A stretch of 18,563 bases of DNA, taken from NCBI GenBank assembly GCA_937910665.1, contig CALEPR010000121.1, positions 1 to 18,563 of the forward strand, given 5' to 3'. Made by a program: the position numbers and the translations under genes. The first letter of the stretch is position 1; the number at the start of each line of letters is the position of its first letter. The DNA comes from an uncultured Selenomonadales bacterium. GTDB lineage: Bacteria > Bacillota > Negativicutes > Selenomonadales > Selenomonadaceae. The notes beneath the pieces are model-generated. The model ran no database searches. It was not told where the DNA came from and saw only the letters and a program-made list of their open reading frames with translations. This document shows, piece after piece, positions 6,318-13,917 of the stretch.

Positions 6318-7502
6318 TTAAATAGAAATTTTCAAAGTCGTTTCGGAAAGTAATTTCAAATCAAAATCTCTTTCCGCAGGGATTGAAACTTTCAAAACAA
6401 ATTTTTCAGGTTCTGCAGGAATTTCTTCCGCGACTTCAGATTTATTTTCTTCCGCTATTGGTTCAGATTTTTCTTGTTCAGGTGGCGGAGAATTTTTTTC
6501 TGCGTCGGAATTTTGTTCAGAATTTTTTTCTGCGTCGGGAGTTTCGGCGATGACTTCCTCAACTTTTTCAGGTTCAGGTTGCGAAGAAATTTTTTCTGTC
6601 ACAGTGCCAGATAAATTTTTGCCGTCGATAGTGTAAGAAACTTTTTTGCCGAGCGAAATTTGATTAAAAATTTCCTCAGAAACTTCTGCCTCAATCCAAA
6701 CATTTTTGTCATCGCCAATCTTCGCGATAATGTCGCCGGATTTAATTTCTTCGTCCGCCAAAAATGGATAGTAAACAACGCCGTCCACAGGCGCAGTGAT
6801 TTCTGTCTGCTTGGACTGTTCGACTGCGACATTTAAAGCAAGTTCCGCTTCTTTGAGCGCATTTTCTGCGTTTTGCAAAATTGCCGGAGGTGTCGGCTGA
6901 ATTGAATCGACAAAATCTATTTCGACAGTCTGACTTTGAGTCGGCGCGGAAGTGGAAGGAGCGGAGGAACTTTTTGCTTTTGCTAAATCTTGTTTTGCTT
7001 TGTCGAGTTCGCCTTTGCTGACTGCGCCCATTTCGTAAAGTTCTTCCAGACGCTTGGCTCTTTCCTCCAGAGTTGCGACTGACGCAGTATTTTTGCTTGA
7101 ACTTTTTGGCGCAGGAGTTGAAGCAGCAGGTTTAGTTCGGCGAACAGGAGTTTTGACATGTTGACCGAGTTTCAAACTTTCATAATTTTTTTTCGCGGCA
7201 TCAACTGCTTGCTGAAGTTTTTTAATTTCTTCCTCCGTCACGCTGACTTCAATTCTTGCGATAACATCACCTGCTTTAACTTCGTCGCCGTCATTGAAAG
7301 GCAGTTCTTTAATTTTGCCGTTCGTCAAGGCGTGAATAGAAATAATATTGCTTGTGACTTTTGCGTTTTCAATCTGCAAAATTTTTTCTGCGTGATAGTG
7401 TTGAAACATTCCATAACCAATCGCGCCTGACAAAATTAAAAGTCCGGCAAGTCCGAACTTGATAAAATTTTTAACCTTGTCTGTAATATCTACATTTTCC
7501 AA
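6318..7502 (-). CDS. HlyD-like membrane fusion (periplasmic adaptor) protein
   Basis: Adaptor of the HlyD/RND family, which links an inner-membrane pump to the outer membrane. In the 394 residues there is a short cytoplasmic tail, one membrane segment (about 14-34), a first lipoyl half-motif (about 53-86), a helical hairpin (about 87-232) interrupted by a Ser/Thr/Pro-rich stretch (117-195), the second lipoyl half (ITAPVDGVVYYP, 235-246) and a beta-barrel domain. The barrel domain is split by an acidic Glu/Pro-rich linker (about 305-366) that includes two DAEKNS repeats. No pump or outer-membrane channel gene is next to it. The start is a TTG at 7502 with GGAG 11 nt upstream; no ATG fits. It lies 32 bp after the lipoprotein gene and is probably the last gene of the operon. 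Confidence 0.85.
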   Translation of the reverse strand: MENVDITDKVKNFIKFGLAGLLILSGAIGYGMFQHYHAEKILQIENAKVTSNIISIHALTNGKIKELPFNDGDEVKAGDVIARIEVSVTEEEIKKLQQAVDAAKKNYESLKLGQHVKTPVRRTKPAASTPAPKSSSKNTASVATLEERAKRLEELYEMGAVSKGELDKAKQDLAKAKSSSAPSTSAPTQSQTVEIDFVDSIQPTPPAILQNAENALKEAELALNVAVEQSKQTEITAPVDGVVYYPFLADEEIKSGDIIAKIGDDKNVWIEAEVSEEIFNQISLGKKVSYTIDGKNLSGTVTEKISSQPEPEKVEEVIAETPDAEKNSEQNSDAEKNSPPPEQEKSEPIAEENKSEVAEEIPAEPEKFVLKVSIPAERDFDLKLLSETTLKISI

Positions 7503-7534
7503 AGTAATATCATCTCCAATCTTGCGGAAAATTT

Positions 7535-8404
7535 TTATTTTTCAAATCCGCTCTGAAAACTTTCTATCATATGTTGAGCAATTTGCTTTTCTTCTTCTGA
7601 AGTATCATAGTTGTAAGTATACTCTATAAAATGACGTTCATTCCTGTCGTAATGATTGTTTATTCCAAAAAAGTTCTTCAGAATAACGTCCCTATAATAG
7701 CGTTTGTCTGTCCAAGCAACCAAAAAAACATTATTACCTAAGTCTCTGATATTTAAATTGACATAAAAATGTTCGTTTAAGTCCGAGTTTTTCATTCGCT
7801 CCATATCTTTTCTAAAATCACTTACCATTCTAATACTAGAATTAGCAAAATTGATAATATGCCATCGTGCTGATGACGGGTGAGTTGGTTTATTGTCCAA
7901 ATCTTTTTTGACAATTATATCTTCCGCTCCTGCTGCAGGGTAATCAAATGAAAAACCAAATACAGAGTCTGTAAACCTTTCATAAGTCACATTTTTTTTG
8001 ACAGGAACAATCTTGGGAGTTGGTTCAGTTTTTTTCTCGTTGCTTACAGATTTTTGCTCATTAGTTACGGATTGTTCGGAATTTATTTTTTCTAGCTTGG
8101 CAGTCGATTGATTTTGAACTTTTGGCTGTTCGGTTTCAGCTTTTACTTCAGTCATTTTGACATCTGAAGTTTTTGTTTCTGACTTGACAGTTTTTTTCTC
8201 CGATTCGGTTTTATCACCAAAATATTTTTGCATAATGGCTTCTGAATTTAAAGCTATGGAGCTGAAATGATCCAAAAGTTCAACCACCACAATAATTGTG
8301 AGTCCGCCACCTCCACCACCGGCAACCATTTGTGTACTTGAACAACCTGAAAAAATTGTTGCTGAGAAAATCAACGCCAAACAAGCAACAAAAATTTTTT
8401 TCAT
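7535..8404 (-). CDS. Lipoprotein with a PsbP-like C-terminal region
   Basis: Exported lipoprotein of unknown function. The signal peptide has a Lys-Lys N-region, a hydrophobic core and a lipobox ending IFSGC (Cys21). A run of six Gly and a hydrophobic stretch (LTIIVVVELL) follow, then a Lys/Glu/Ser/Thr-rich, probably unstructured linker (about 65-140). The C-terminal domain (about 144-289) begins YERFTDSVFGFSFDYPA, a pattern like PsbP/Mog1-type folds; this is a fold guess. The linker may bridge the periplasm or reach into the cell wall. The ATG has GGAGG at 8-nt spacing. It starts 19 bp after the MutS2 stop and precedes the HlyD gene, so co-transcription is likely. Unlike its neighbours it is nearly free of the A-run/T-run tracts, which hints at a different origin. 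Confidence 0.8.
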   Translation of the reverse strand: MKKIFVACLALIFSATIFSGCSSTQMVAGGGGGGLTIIVVVELLDHFSSIALNSEAIMQKYFGDKTESEKKTVKSETKTSDVKMTEVKAETEQPKVQNQSTAKLEKINSEQSVTNEQKSVSNEKKTEPTPKIVPVKKNVTYERFTDSVFGFSFDYPAAGAEDIIVKKDLDNKPTHPSSARWHIINFANSSIRMVSDFRKDMERMKNSDLNEHFYVNLNIRDLGNNVFLVAWTDKRYYRDVILKNFFGINNHYDRNERHFIEYTYNYDTSEEEKQIAQHMIESFQSGFEK

Positions 8405-8423
8405 AGCATTTTCCTCCGTAAAT

Positions 8424-10799
8424 TCATTTCAGATTGATTATTGTAGCACCTGCTCCGCCTTCGTCAAGGTCTGCAAGATTAAAATTTTCTACAGATTTAT
8501 TTCTGCGTAAAAAATCGTGCAAGCCTTTGCGAAGTGCGCCGGTGCCTTTGCCGTGAATTATCAAAATCTGTTTCAATCCTGCAAGCTCAGCATCGTCAAT
8601 AAATTTTCCGCAAATCTGTTCCGCCTCATCAACCATCATTCCGCGAACATCAATTTCACGCTGAACTTCAGAAACTTTTTTCAGCAAATTTTTTGAACCG
8701 CGATTTAAATTTTGACTGACAGGCGCGGAAATTTCTTCCGAACTGTGACTGACAAACCTGCAAGCTGAAGATTTAACAGTTGTCTTTAAAGTGCCGACTT
8801 GAACTTGAAGTTCACTGCCGCCTTTCTCGATTGATAAAATAATTCCTTTCTGGTCAAGTTGCTTGATATAAATTGTGTCGCCGACTTTCAAAAGTTTTTT
8901 GTTAATGCGTTTGCCGACAGATTTATCTGCAATAATTCCTTCAGCGTTTTCAAATTCTGCCGCACGAATTTTGTCGCGTGCGTTTTGAATTGCTTGCTGA
9001 CGCTTTTTAACTCCCAAGTCGTCGAACTGTTCTTTCAAGCTGGAAATAATTTCTTCAGCCTCACGCTTAGTTTCGCGAACCATCGCCGCAGCCTTTTCGC
9101 GTGACTTTTTAATTATATCGCCTTTCGACTTTGCAATTTCATCGCGCATTTCAGAAATTTTTTTCTCATGCTTTTCAATTTCACTTTGCCGCTCGGAAAT
9201 TTCTAAATTTTTCTGTCGGTAAATTTGTCTTTCAGTTTCAAGTTCAGACAAAACTTTTTCAAAATTTGCGTGGTCGGCTGAAATAAATTCTTTCGCGCGG
9301 TCGATAATATTTTTTTCCAGTCCAAGCCGCTGACTGATCGCAAAAGCATTACTCGCGCCGGGCATACCGATTAAAAGCCTGTAAGTCGGTTTTAAAGTTT
9401 CAGAATTAAATTCAACGCAAGCATTTTCAATTCCTGAAGTCGAGTAAGCAAAAGTTTTTAATTCTGAATAATGCGTCGTGGCGATTGTGTGAGCCTTGAC
9501 TTGCAAAAGTTTTTCCAAAATTGCCATTGCAAGCGCGGAGCCTTCGTCGGGATCTGTACCTGCGCCGAGTTCGTCAAGCAAAACTAAATCTGTCGGCTGA
9601 ACATTTTTTAAAATCGAAACCAACTTTGTCATGTGCGCGGAGAAGGTTGATAAACTTTGTTCGATAGATTGTTCGTCGCCGATGTCCGCAAAAATCTTTT
9701 TATAGACAGAAATTTTTGAACCGCTCGCCGCAGGAATATATAAACCAGACTGCGCCATTAACGCAAGCAAGCCGAGCGTTTTCATTGAAACAGTTTTGCC
9801 GCCGGTGTTCGGTCCGGTGACAAGCAAGATTGAAAAATTTTCGCCAAGCTGAATATCGACAGGCACAACTTTTTCTGCAGGGATTAGAGGATGCCGCGCA
9901 GATTTTAAGTCTGTAAATTTTTCTAAAATCGGTTCAGTCGCGTTTAAATCTTGTGCAAACTTCGCCTTTGCAAAAACTAAATCGACTTCAGCCAAAATTT
10001 CTACATTGCTTGAAAGTTCTGCGGAATTTTTTCTGACAGCTTCGCTCAATGTCCGCAAAATTTTTGCAACTTCATTTCTTTCATCAGCCTCAAGTTGTTT
10101 GACATCATTGTTCAAATTTACAATCGACATCGGCTCAATAAAAAGCGTCGCGCCTGTCGCTGACCTGTCGTGAACAATGCCGGGAAACTGAACTTTATAT
10201 TCAGCCTTGACAGGAATAACATATCTGTCGCCGCGCATTGTAATAATTGCGTCCTGAAAAAATTTTTGCTTGTCGGTGTCGTGAAGAAGATTAAAAATTT
10301 CTGTCTTGATTTTACTCTGCGCGGTTCTGAGTTCGCGGCGAATTTTTTGCAACTCCAAACTTGCGGAATCTTTAACTGCGCCGTGTTCGTCAATCGCATT
10401 GTCAAGTTGCTTTTCAAGGTTGCCGAGAATTTCAATCTGACTTGCGCGAAATTTCAACTTCGGTGTATCAAGTTCGCTTTCTTTAAAAAATTTTTTTACT
10501 TCGCGCATCGCATACATCGTCGAAAGAATATCCAAAAATTCTTCAGCGTCCGCCGAACTGCCGAGAGAAATTTTTTTCAAAACTTCGCGAATATCTCTGA
10601 CTCCTCCGAGCGGCGGAGAATTTATTGCAAAAATTTTTACCGCCTCAGTCGTCAGTGATAAATTTTCCTGCACAGTTTCAAAATCGTCGTCGGGAAAAAT
10701 TTTTTCTGCAAGTTCCTTTCCAAAATTACTTGTCGCAAAATTTTTTAATCTTTCGCGAACTTTATCAAACTCTAAAACTCCGAAATAATTTTTTGTCAT
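8424..10799 (-). CDS. mutS2: MutS2, MutS-family ATPase with Smr domain
   Basis: MutS2 is a DNA or ribosome-associated ATPase. In Bacillus it splits collided ribosomes, and in other species it suppresses homologous recombination. The 791 residues carry the MutS core without the mismatch-recognition domain, Walker A GPNTGGKT (about 329-336), Walker B LVLLDELGAGTDP (about 405-417), the THYSEL switch (about 442-447), a long coiled coil (about 515-625), a KOW-like segment, and a C-terminal Smr domain from about 716 with DVRG and HGKGTGALR (about 749-757), the putative nuclease residues. Length is normal. I prefer the ATG at 10799, which has AAGGA 9 nt upstream; the ATG at 10808 would directly abut that site. 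It lies 24 bp after the diguanylate cyclase stop, in one operon. Confidence 0.95.
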   Translation of the reverse strand: MTKNYFGVLEFDKVRERLKNFATSNFGKELAEKIFPDDDFETVQENLSLTTEAVKIFAINSPPLGGVRDIREVLKKISLGSSADAEEFLDILSTMYAMREVKKFFKESELDTPKLKFRASQIEILGNLEKQLDNAIDEHGAVKDSASLELQKIRRELRTAQSKIKTEIFNLLHDTDKQKFFQDAIITMRGDRYVIPVKAEYKVQFPGIVHDRSATGATLFIEPMSIVNLNNDVKQLEADERNEVAKILRTLSEAVRKNSAELSSNVEILAEVDLVFAKAKFAQDLNATEPILEKFTDLKSARHPLIPAEKVVPVDIQLGENFSILLVTGPNTGGKTVSMKTLGLLALMAQSGLYIPAASGSKISVYKKIFADIGDEQSIEQSLSTFSAHMTKLVSILKNVQPTDLVLLDELGAGTDPDEGSALAMAILEKLLQVKAHTIATTHYSELKTFAYSTSGIENACVEFNSETLKPTYRLLIGMPGASNAFAISQRLGLEKNIIDRAKEFISADHANFEKVLSELETERQIYRQKNLEISERQSEIEKHEKKISEMRDEIAKSKGDIIKKSREKAAAMVRETKREAEEIISSLKEQFDDLGVKKRQQAIQNARDKIRAAEFENAEGIIADKSVGKRINKKLLKVGDTIYIKQLDQKGIILSIEKGGSELQVQVGTLKTTVKSSACRFVSHSSEEISAPVSQNLNRGSKNLLKKVSEVQREIDVRGMMVDEAEQICGKFIDDAELAGLKQILIIHGKGTGALRKGLHDFLRRNKSVENFNLADLDEGGAGATIINLK

Positions 10800-10823
10800 T
10801 GAATCCATTCCTTAATAAAAATT

Positions 10824-12332
10824 TTAAACATTCCAGCCGCCGCTTTTTTTCTGCCGCTCAAAAAATATCTGTCCAAATAAAAATCTCTGCATAATGTCGG
10901 CGAAGGCACGCAAAACTTCATGCTCCGATCTTGTCCATTCTCGCGCTTTGTGGCAGTCATCGAAACCGACGCAGCCGAGAAAAATATCGCCGTCCATAAT
11001 TGCACACTCCAAAAATGCGCGGATATTTCTTTTTGAAAAAATTTCCTGCGCCTTTGTCGGAAGTTTTTTTGTATCGCCGCACTCGGTGAAACGACCGAGC
11101 TCAGTATTTTTATAACGCTTCCGCATCTGTCGCCTGACATAAGCGTCATGAGCCACAGTCGCCGTCGTCGCTCCTCCGACAACACAATCGAACAGAGGTT
11201 GTGGCCAATATGGTCCGTCCAAGTGCCAAAAAACATAGGCGCGATTGACTTTAAATTGTTTTGCAAAAATTTCCAACAAAAGTCGAACCGCGATTGAAGT
11301 ATCCTGCGACTTAAAAGTTAATTGGAAAATATAATCCATCGGATTACTCAAAAGACTTTGGAAATCTTTCGAGCCGTTTTCTTCTTTATCTTCCTCTTTC
11401 TTAACTTCTTTTTTGTTGCCTTCAAATTCTTCGGAGTAAATAACCTGACTGTCTTTTCCGCGCCGCTTAACTTCATAGAGTGCGGCATCCGCATGAGAAA
11501 ATAAATCTTTGTATTCGCTGCCGTGAGTCGGAGAAATTGCAATTCCGATACTCGAGGAAACAGTAACTTCGCCGCCTTCGTAAGTGTAAGTTTTTCTCAG
11601 CAAGTCGCGCAGTTGAGTACATTTGCGAATAACAATTTCATTGTCGGGAATATTTTTCATCAGAACGCAAAATTCATCGCCGCCAATGTGTCCCAAAATA
11701 TCTGTCGGGCGAAAAACCATTTTTAAATTCAAAGCCATATCGACAATAACTGCATCGCCGATCAAGTGACCGAGTTTGTCATTGACTGATTTAAAATTAT
11801 CCAAGTCGATGACAAGCAAAGCATGAACAGTATCAGGCACAGAAATTTCCTGCGTGACCAAGTAAGCAGTGTGAGTTTTTGTAAAAAGTCCTGTCATTGG
11901 ATCGTGTTCGACCATGCGTTGCATACGCGCCTGTTCCTGTCGCTCAACATCGACATTTTGCAAAAAACCTGTCACCTGTTGGGCGTAACCATTTTCATAT
12001 CTGATCCTGTAAGACATATGAATCCAAACAAATCCTGCGCCTTTGACATAAACTCTGAAGTCCATATGCAAATCTTGAAATGGATCTCGGCGTTGAGATT
12101 TCATATGCAAAATTCTGTCAATGTGATTTTGAAATTCTTTTCTGTCTTTTGGATGAACCATTCTGGCGAGGAGTAAATTTTCTTTCACGTTTGAAGTCGG
12201 CGGATCGAGTTGCAGAAGGTGCGACATCATGTCGTCATACTCCAAAGTGTCCGCCGCAACATTCCAGTCAAAAGTTGCCATTCTGTTCAAGTCCAACGAA
12301 GTTTTATAAAATTGCAGCCACTTTTCTGACAT
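10824..12332 (-). CDS. Diguanylate cyclase with PAS-like and GAF-like domains
   Basis: Synthesises the second messenger c-di-GMP from two GTP. The 502 residues contain an N-terminal PAS/PAC-like sensor (about 12-130, with a WIHMSYRIRYENG strand), a GGDEF domain (about 140-300) with intact GGDEF at 217-221, and the RPTD inhibitory site (208-211) exactly five residues upstream, so product feedback is expected. A charged Lys/Glu linker (about 304-322) leads to a C-terminal GAF-like domain (about 335-490). No membrane segment or signal peptide is seen, so the ligand sensed is probably cytoplasmic. The unusual feature is a second sensor after the catalytic domain. The ATG has AAGGAG at good spacing. 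It heads a tight gene run with mutS2; no own promoter is visible in the short repeat-filled spacer upstream, so read-through from the PTS gene is possible. Confidence 0.93.
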   Translation of the reverse strand: MSEKWLQFYKTSLDLNRMATFDWNVAADTLEYDDMMSHLLQLDPPTSNVKENLLLARMVHPKDRKEFQNHIDRILHMKSQRRDPFQDLHMDFRVYVKGAGFVWIHMSYRIRYENGYAQQVTGFLQNVDVERQEQARMQRMVEHDPMTGLFTKTHTAYLVTQEISVPDTVHALLVIDLDNFKSVNDKLGHLIGDAVIVDMALNLKMVFRPTDILGHIGGDEFCVLMKNIPDNEIVIRKCTQLRDLLRKTYTYEGGEVTVSSSIGIAISPTHGSEYKDLFSHADAALYEVKRRGKDSQVIYSEEFEGNKKEVKKEEDKEENGSKDFQSLLSNPMDYIFQLTFKSQDTSIAVRLLLEIFAKQFKVNRAYVFWHLDGPYWPQPLFDCVVGGATTATVAHDAYVRRQMRKRYKNTELGRFTECGDTKKLPTKAQEIFSKRNIRAFLECAIMDGDIFLGCVGFDDCHKAREWTRSEHEVLRAFADIMQRFLFGQIFFERQKKSGGWNV

Positions 12333-12360
12333 AAAAATTTCTCCTTTCAGTCGAAATTTT

Positions 12361-12411
12361 TTTAGGGGTTAGGTTTTAGGGGTTAGAAAAAAAACTGTTC
12401 CCTGTAACCTA
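12361..12411. repeat. GGGGTTAG-type degenerate repeat abutting the PTS stop codon
   Basis: TTAGGGGTTAGG and TTTTAGGGGTTAG form a short degenerate tandem at 12361-12386, followed by an A-run and, on the minus strand, GGTTACAGGGAACAG. This last motif begins at the end of the PTS stop codon and resembles GTTACAGGAAAATAG at the DUF218 stop. The spacer holds no promoter I can see. Confidence 0.7.
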
Positions 12412-13734
12412 CACCAAAGTTTCATCTTCAAATTCTTCGCCTTCCTCCATTTCCTCCTCCAGACATTCACGGTCTTGGATTCGCAGGAAAGGCAGATAAA
12501 TTAAAGTTGAGGCAGTTATATTTAAAATTTGAACTACTGAACCATGCCAGCCGTCCAAAAGAAAGCCGGACAAAATTTGTGGCGTTGTCCAAGGAACCAT
12601 TAACGCACCGAGCGGCGACATAAATCCTGTTGAAATTGCCGCCCAAGTGATGAATAAATTTGACAGCGGCGCGAGGATATATGGCGCGAGCAAATATGGA
12701 TTAAACATAATCGGTATTCCGAAAGTCAGCGGTTCATTTATGTTGAAAATTCCGGGTATCGTAGCTATTCGCGTGATAGTTTTTATCTGCCGGGATTTTG
12801 CCGTGATGAAACTTGCAATGAGCAATCCCATAGTCGCTCCGCAACCGCCGGCTTTTATGAAAATGGTGTTTATTTGGATTGTAAAAGTTTTTGCGTCGGG
12901 ATTGCCGATTAAAGAAACTCCTGCGTCAATAAGTGCTTGGTTGTCCATCGCGTTCGCCAAAAGCAGAGGACTCACTACGCCGTTTGTCAAATTTGGTCCG
13001 TGAATACCGAACCAAAACAGAACGCTTTGCAAAATTGCTATAACTGTTGCTCCGCCGATTGAATCCGAAATTCCCTGCAGAGGAATCTGAATCATTTTAA
13101 AAATCAGCGCAGGAAAAGTTGTCGCGCCGAAAGCATGACAAAGACCGGAAACAATCGCCGCCGTCGTGAAAAGAATTGTAGCAGGAATTATTCCATCAAA
13201 AGCGCGAACAATATTTCTCGGCACAGAGGACGGCAGAGAAATTACCCATCGCTTCCTTATACAGTAACAGAAAATGTAACTTGTGAAGAAGGCGACTAAA
13301 ATCGCCGTGACCATTCCATTAGTTCCGACCCATTCCTTTGTCATTATGTTGGTCAGGTGTTCGCCTTTCGGGGTGTTGAAGTCGGGGGGAATTAAAATTA
13401 TAAAAGTTGACAGCGCGAGCAAAACTGCCATGTGTGCGTCGCAACCTTCTCTTGAAACATAAATGCTTGTGATTCCGATAAGAACAATTAAACCTAAAAT
13501 GCTGAAAGTTGCGTTGGCGACAGAATTTAGTGACCTTAGAAAAGTATCTCCAAAAACTCCAGTGACAAAATCTGCGTAGCCGGGAATTGGAAGGTTCGCG
13601 AGCAACAAAAATAATGAGCCGACAATAGTGAACGGCGTTGTCATTATGAAGCCGTCGCGAAGTGCCGCTACCGCACGCAGTCTTATAAATGCTCCTGCGC
13701 GTTCGGATACAACGTCTAGAATATCTTGCCGCAT
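12409..13734 (-). CDS. PTS system, lactose/cellobiose-family IIC permease
   Basis: Membrane-embedded EIIC of the lactose/N,N'-diacetylchitobiose/cellobiose PTS family, which carries a sugar inward while EIIB phosphorylates it. The 441 residues have about ten hydrophobic segments. The substrate-site motifs FGIHGPN (242-248) and GIFNINEP (328-335) are intact, and the length is typical. There is no EIIB or EIIA gene in the window, so it must use partners encoded elsewhere, or have another role. The C-terminus ends in a strongly acidic tail (about 421-441, mostly Glu). The ATG follows GAGGA. A promoter lies upstream at 13770-13799. The stop codon runs directly into a repeat shared in type with other genes here. 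Confidence 0.9.
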   Translation of the reverse strand: MRQDILDVVSERAGAFIRLRAVAALRDGFIMTTPFTIVGSLFLLLANLPIPGYADFVTGVFGDTFLRSLNSVANATFSILGLIVLIGITSIYVSREGCDAHMAVLLALSTFIILIPPDFNTPKGEHLTNIMTKEWVGTNGMVTAILVAFFTSYIFCYCIRKRWVISLPSSVPRNIVRAFDGIIPATILFTTAAIVSGLCHAFGATTFPALIFKMIQIPLQGISDSIGGATVIAILQSVLFWFGIHGPNLTNGVVSPLLLANAMDNQALIDAGVSLIGNPDAKTFTIQINTIFIKAGGCGATMGLLIASFITAKSRQIKTITRIATIPGIFNINEPLTFGIPIMFNPYLLAPYILAPLSNLFITWAAISTGFMSPLGALMVPWTTPQILSGFLLDGWHGSVVQILNITASTLIYLPFLRIQDRECLEEEMEEGEEFEDETLV

Positions 13735-13769
13735 TTTTATTCCTCGCTTTCAAAAAAATAATTTTATCA

Positions 13770-13799
13770 ATGATACTAAATTCAAAATTCAAAAGTCAA
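13770..13799 (-). promoter_or_regulatory. Promoter of the PTS IIC gene
   Basis: On the minus strand TTGACT (13794-13799), an 18-bp spacer and TATCAT (13770-13775), 36 nt before the ATG. The spacer holds two tandem TTTTGAATT units. Confidence 0.65.
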
Positions 13800-13865
13800 T
13801 TTTTTTAAAATTTTTTCATCTTGCCTGCGCCGAAAAAATTTTTTAGAAGTTGTATTCAAAGTTTC

Positions 13866-13917
13866 AGGGAATAGAATTTATTTTTCCCTAATCCCTTAAC
13901 TCTTGAACTATTTTCCC
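13866..13917. repeat. Degenerate repeat abutting the glycosyltransferase stop codon
   Basis: On the minus strand the gene ends GGGAAAATAG (last codons and stop), then GTTAAGGGATTAGGGAAAAATA and, after a short gap, TATTCCCTG. GGGAA and TTCCC can pair as a weak 5-bp hairpin (around 13867-13888). The GGAAAATAG phrase is the same as at the DUF218 stop. Confidence 0.6.
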
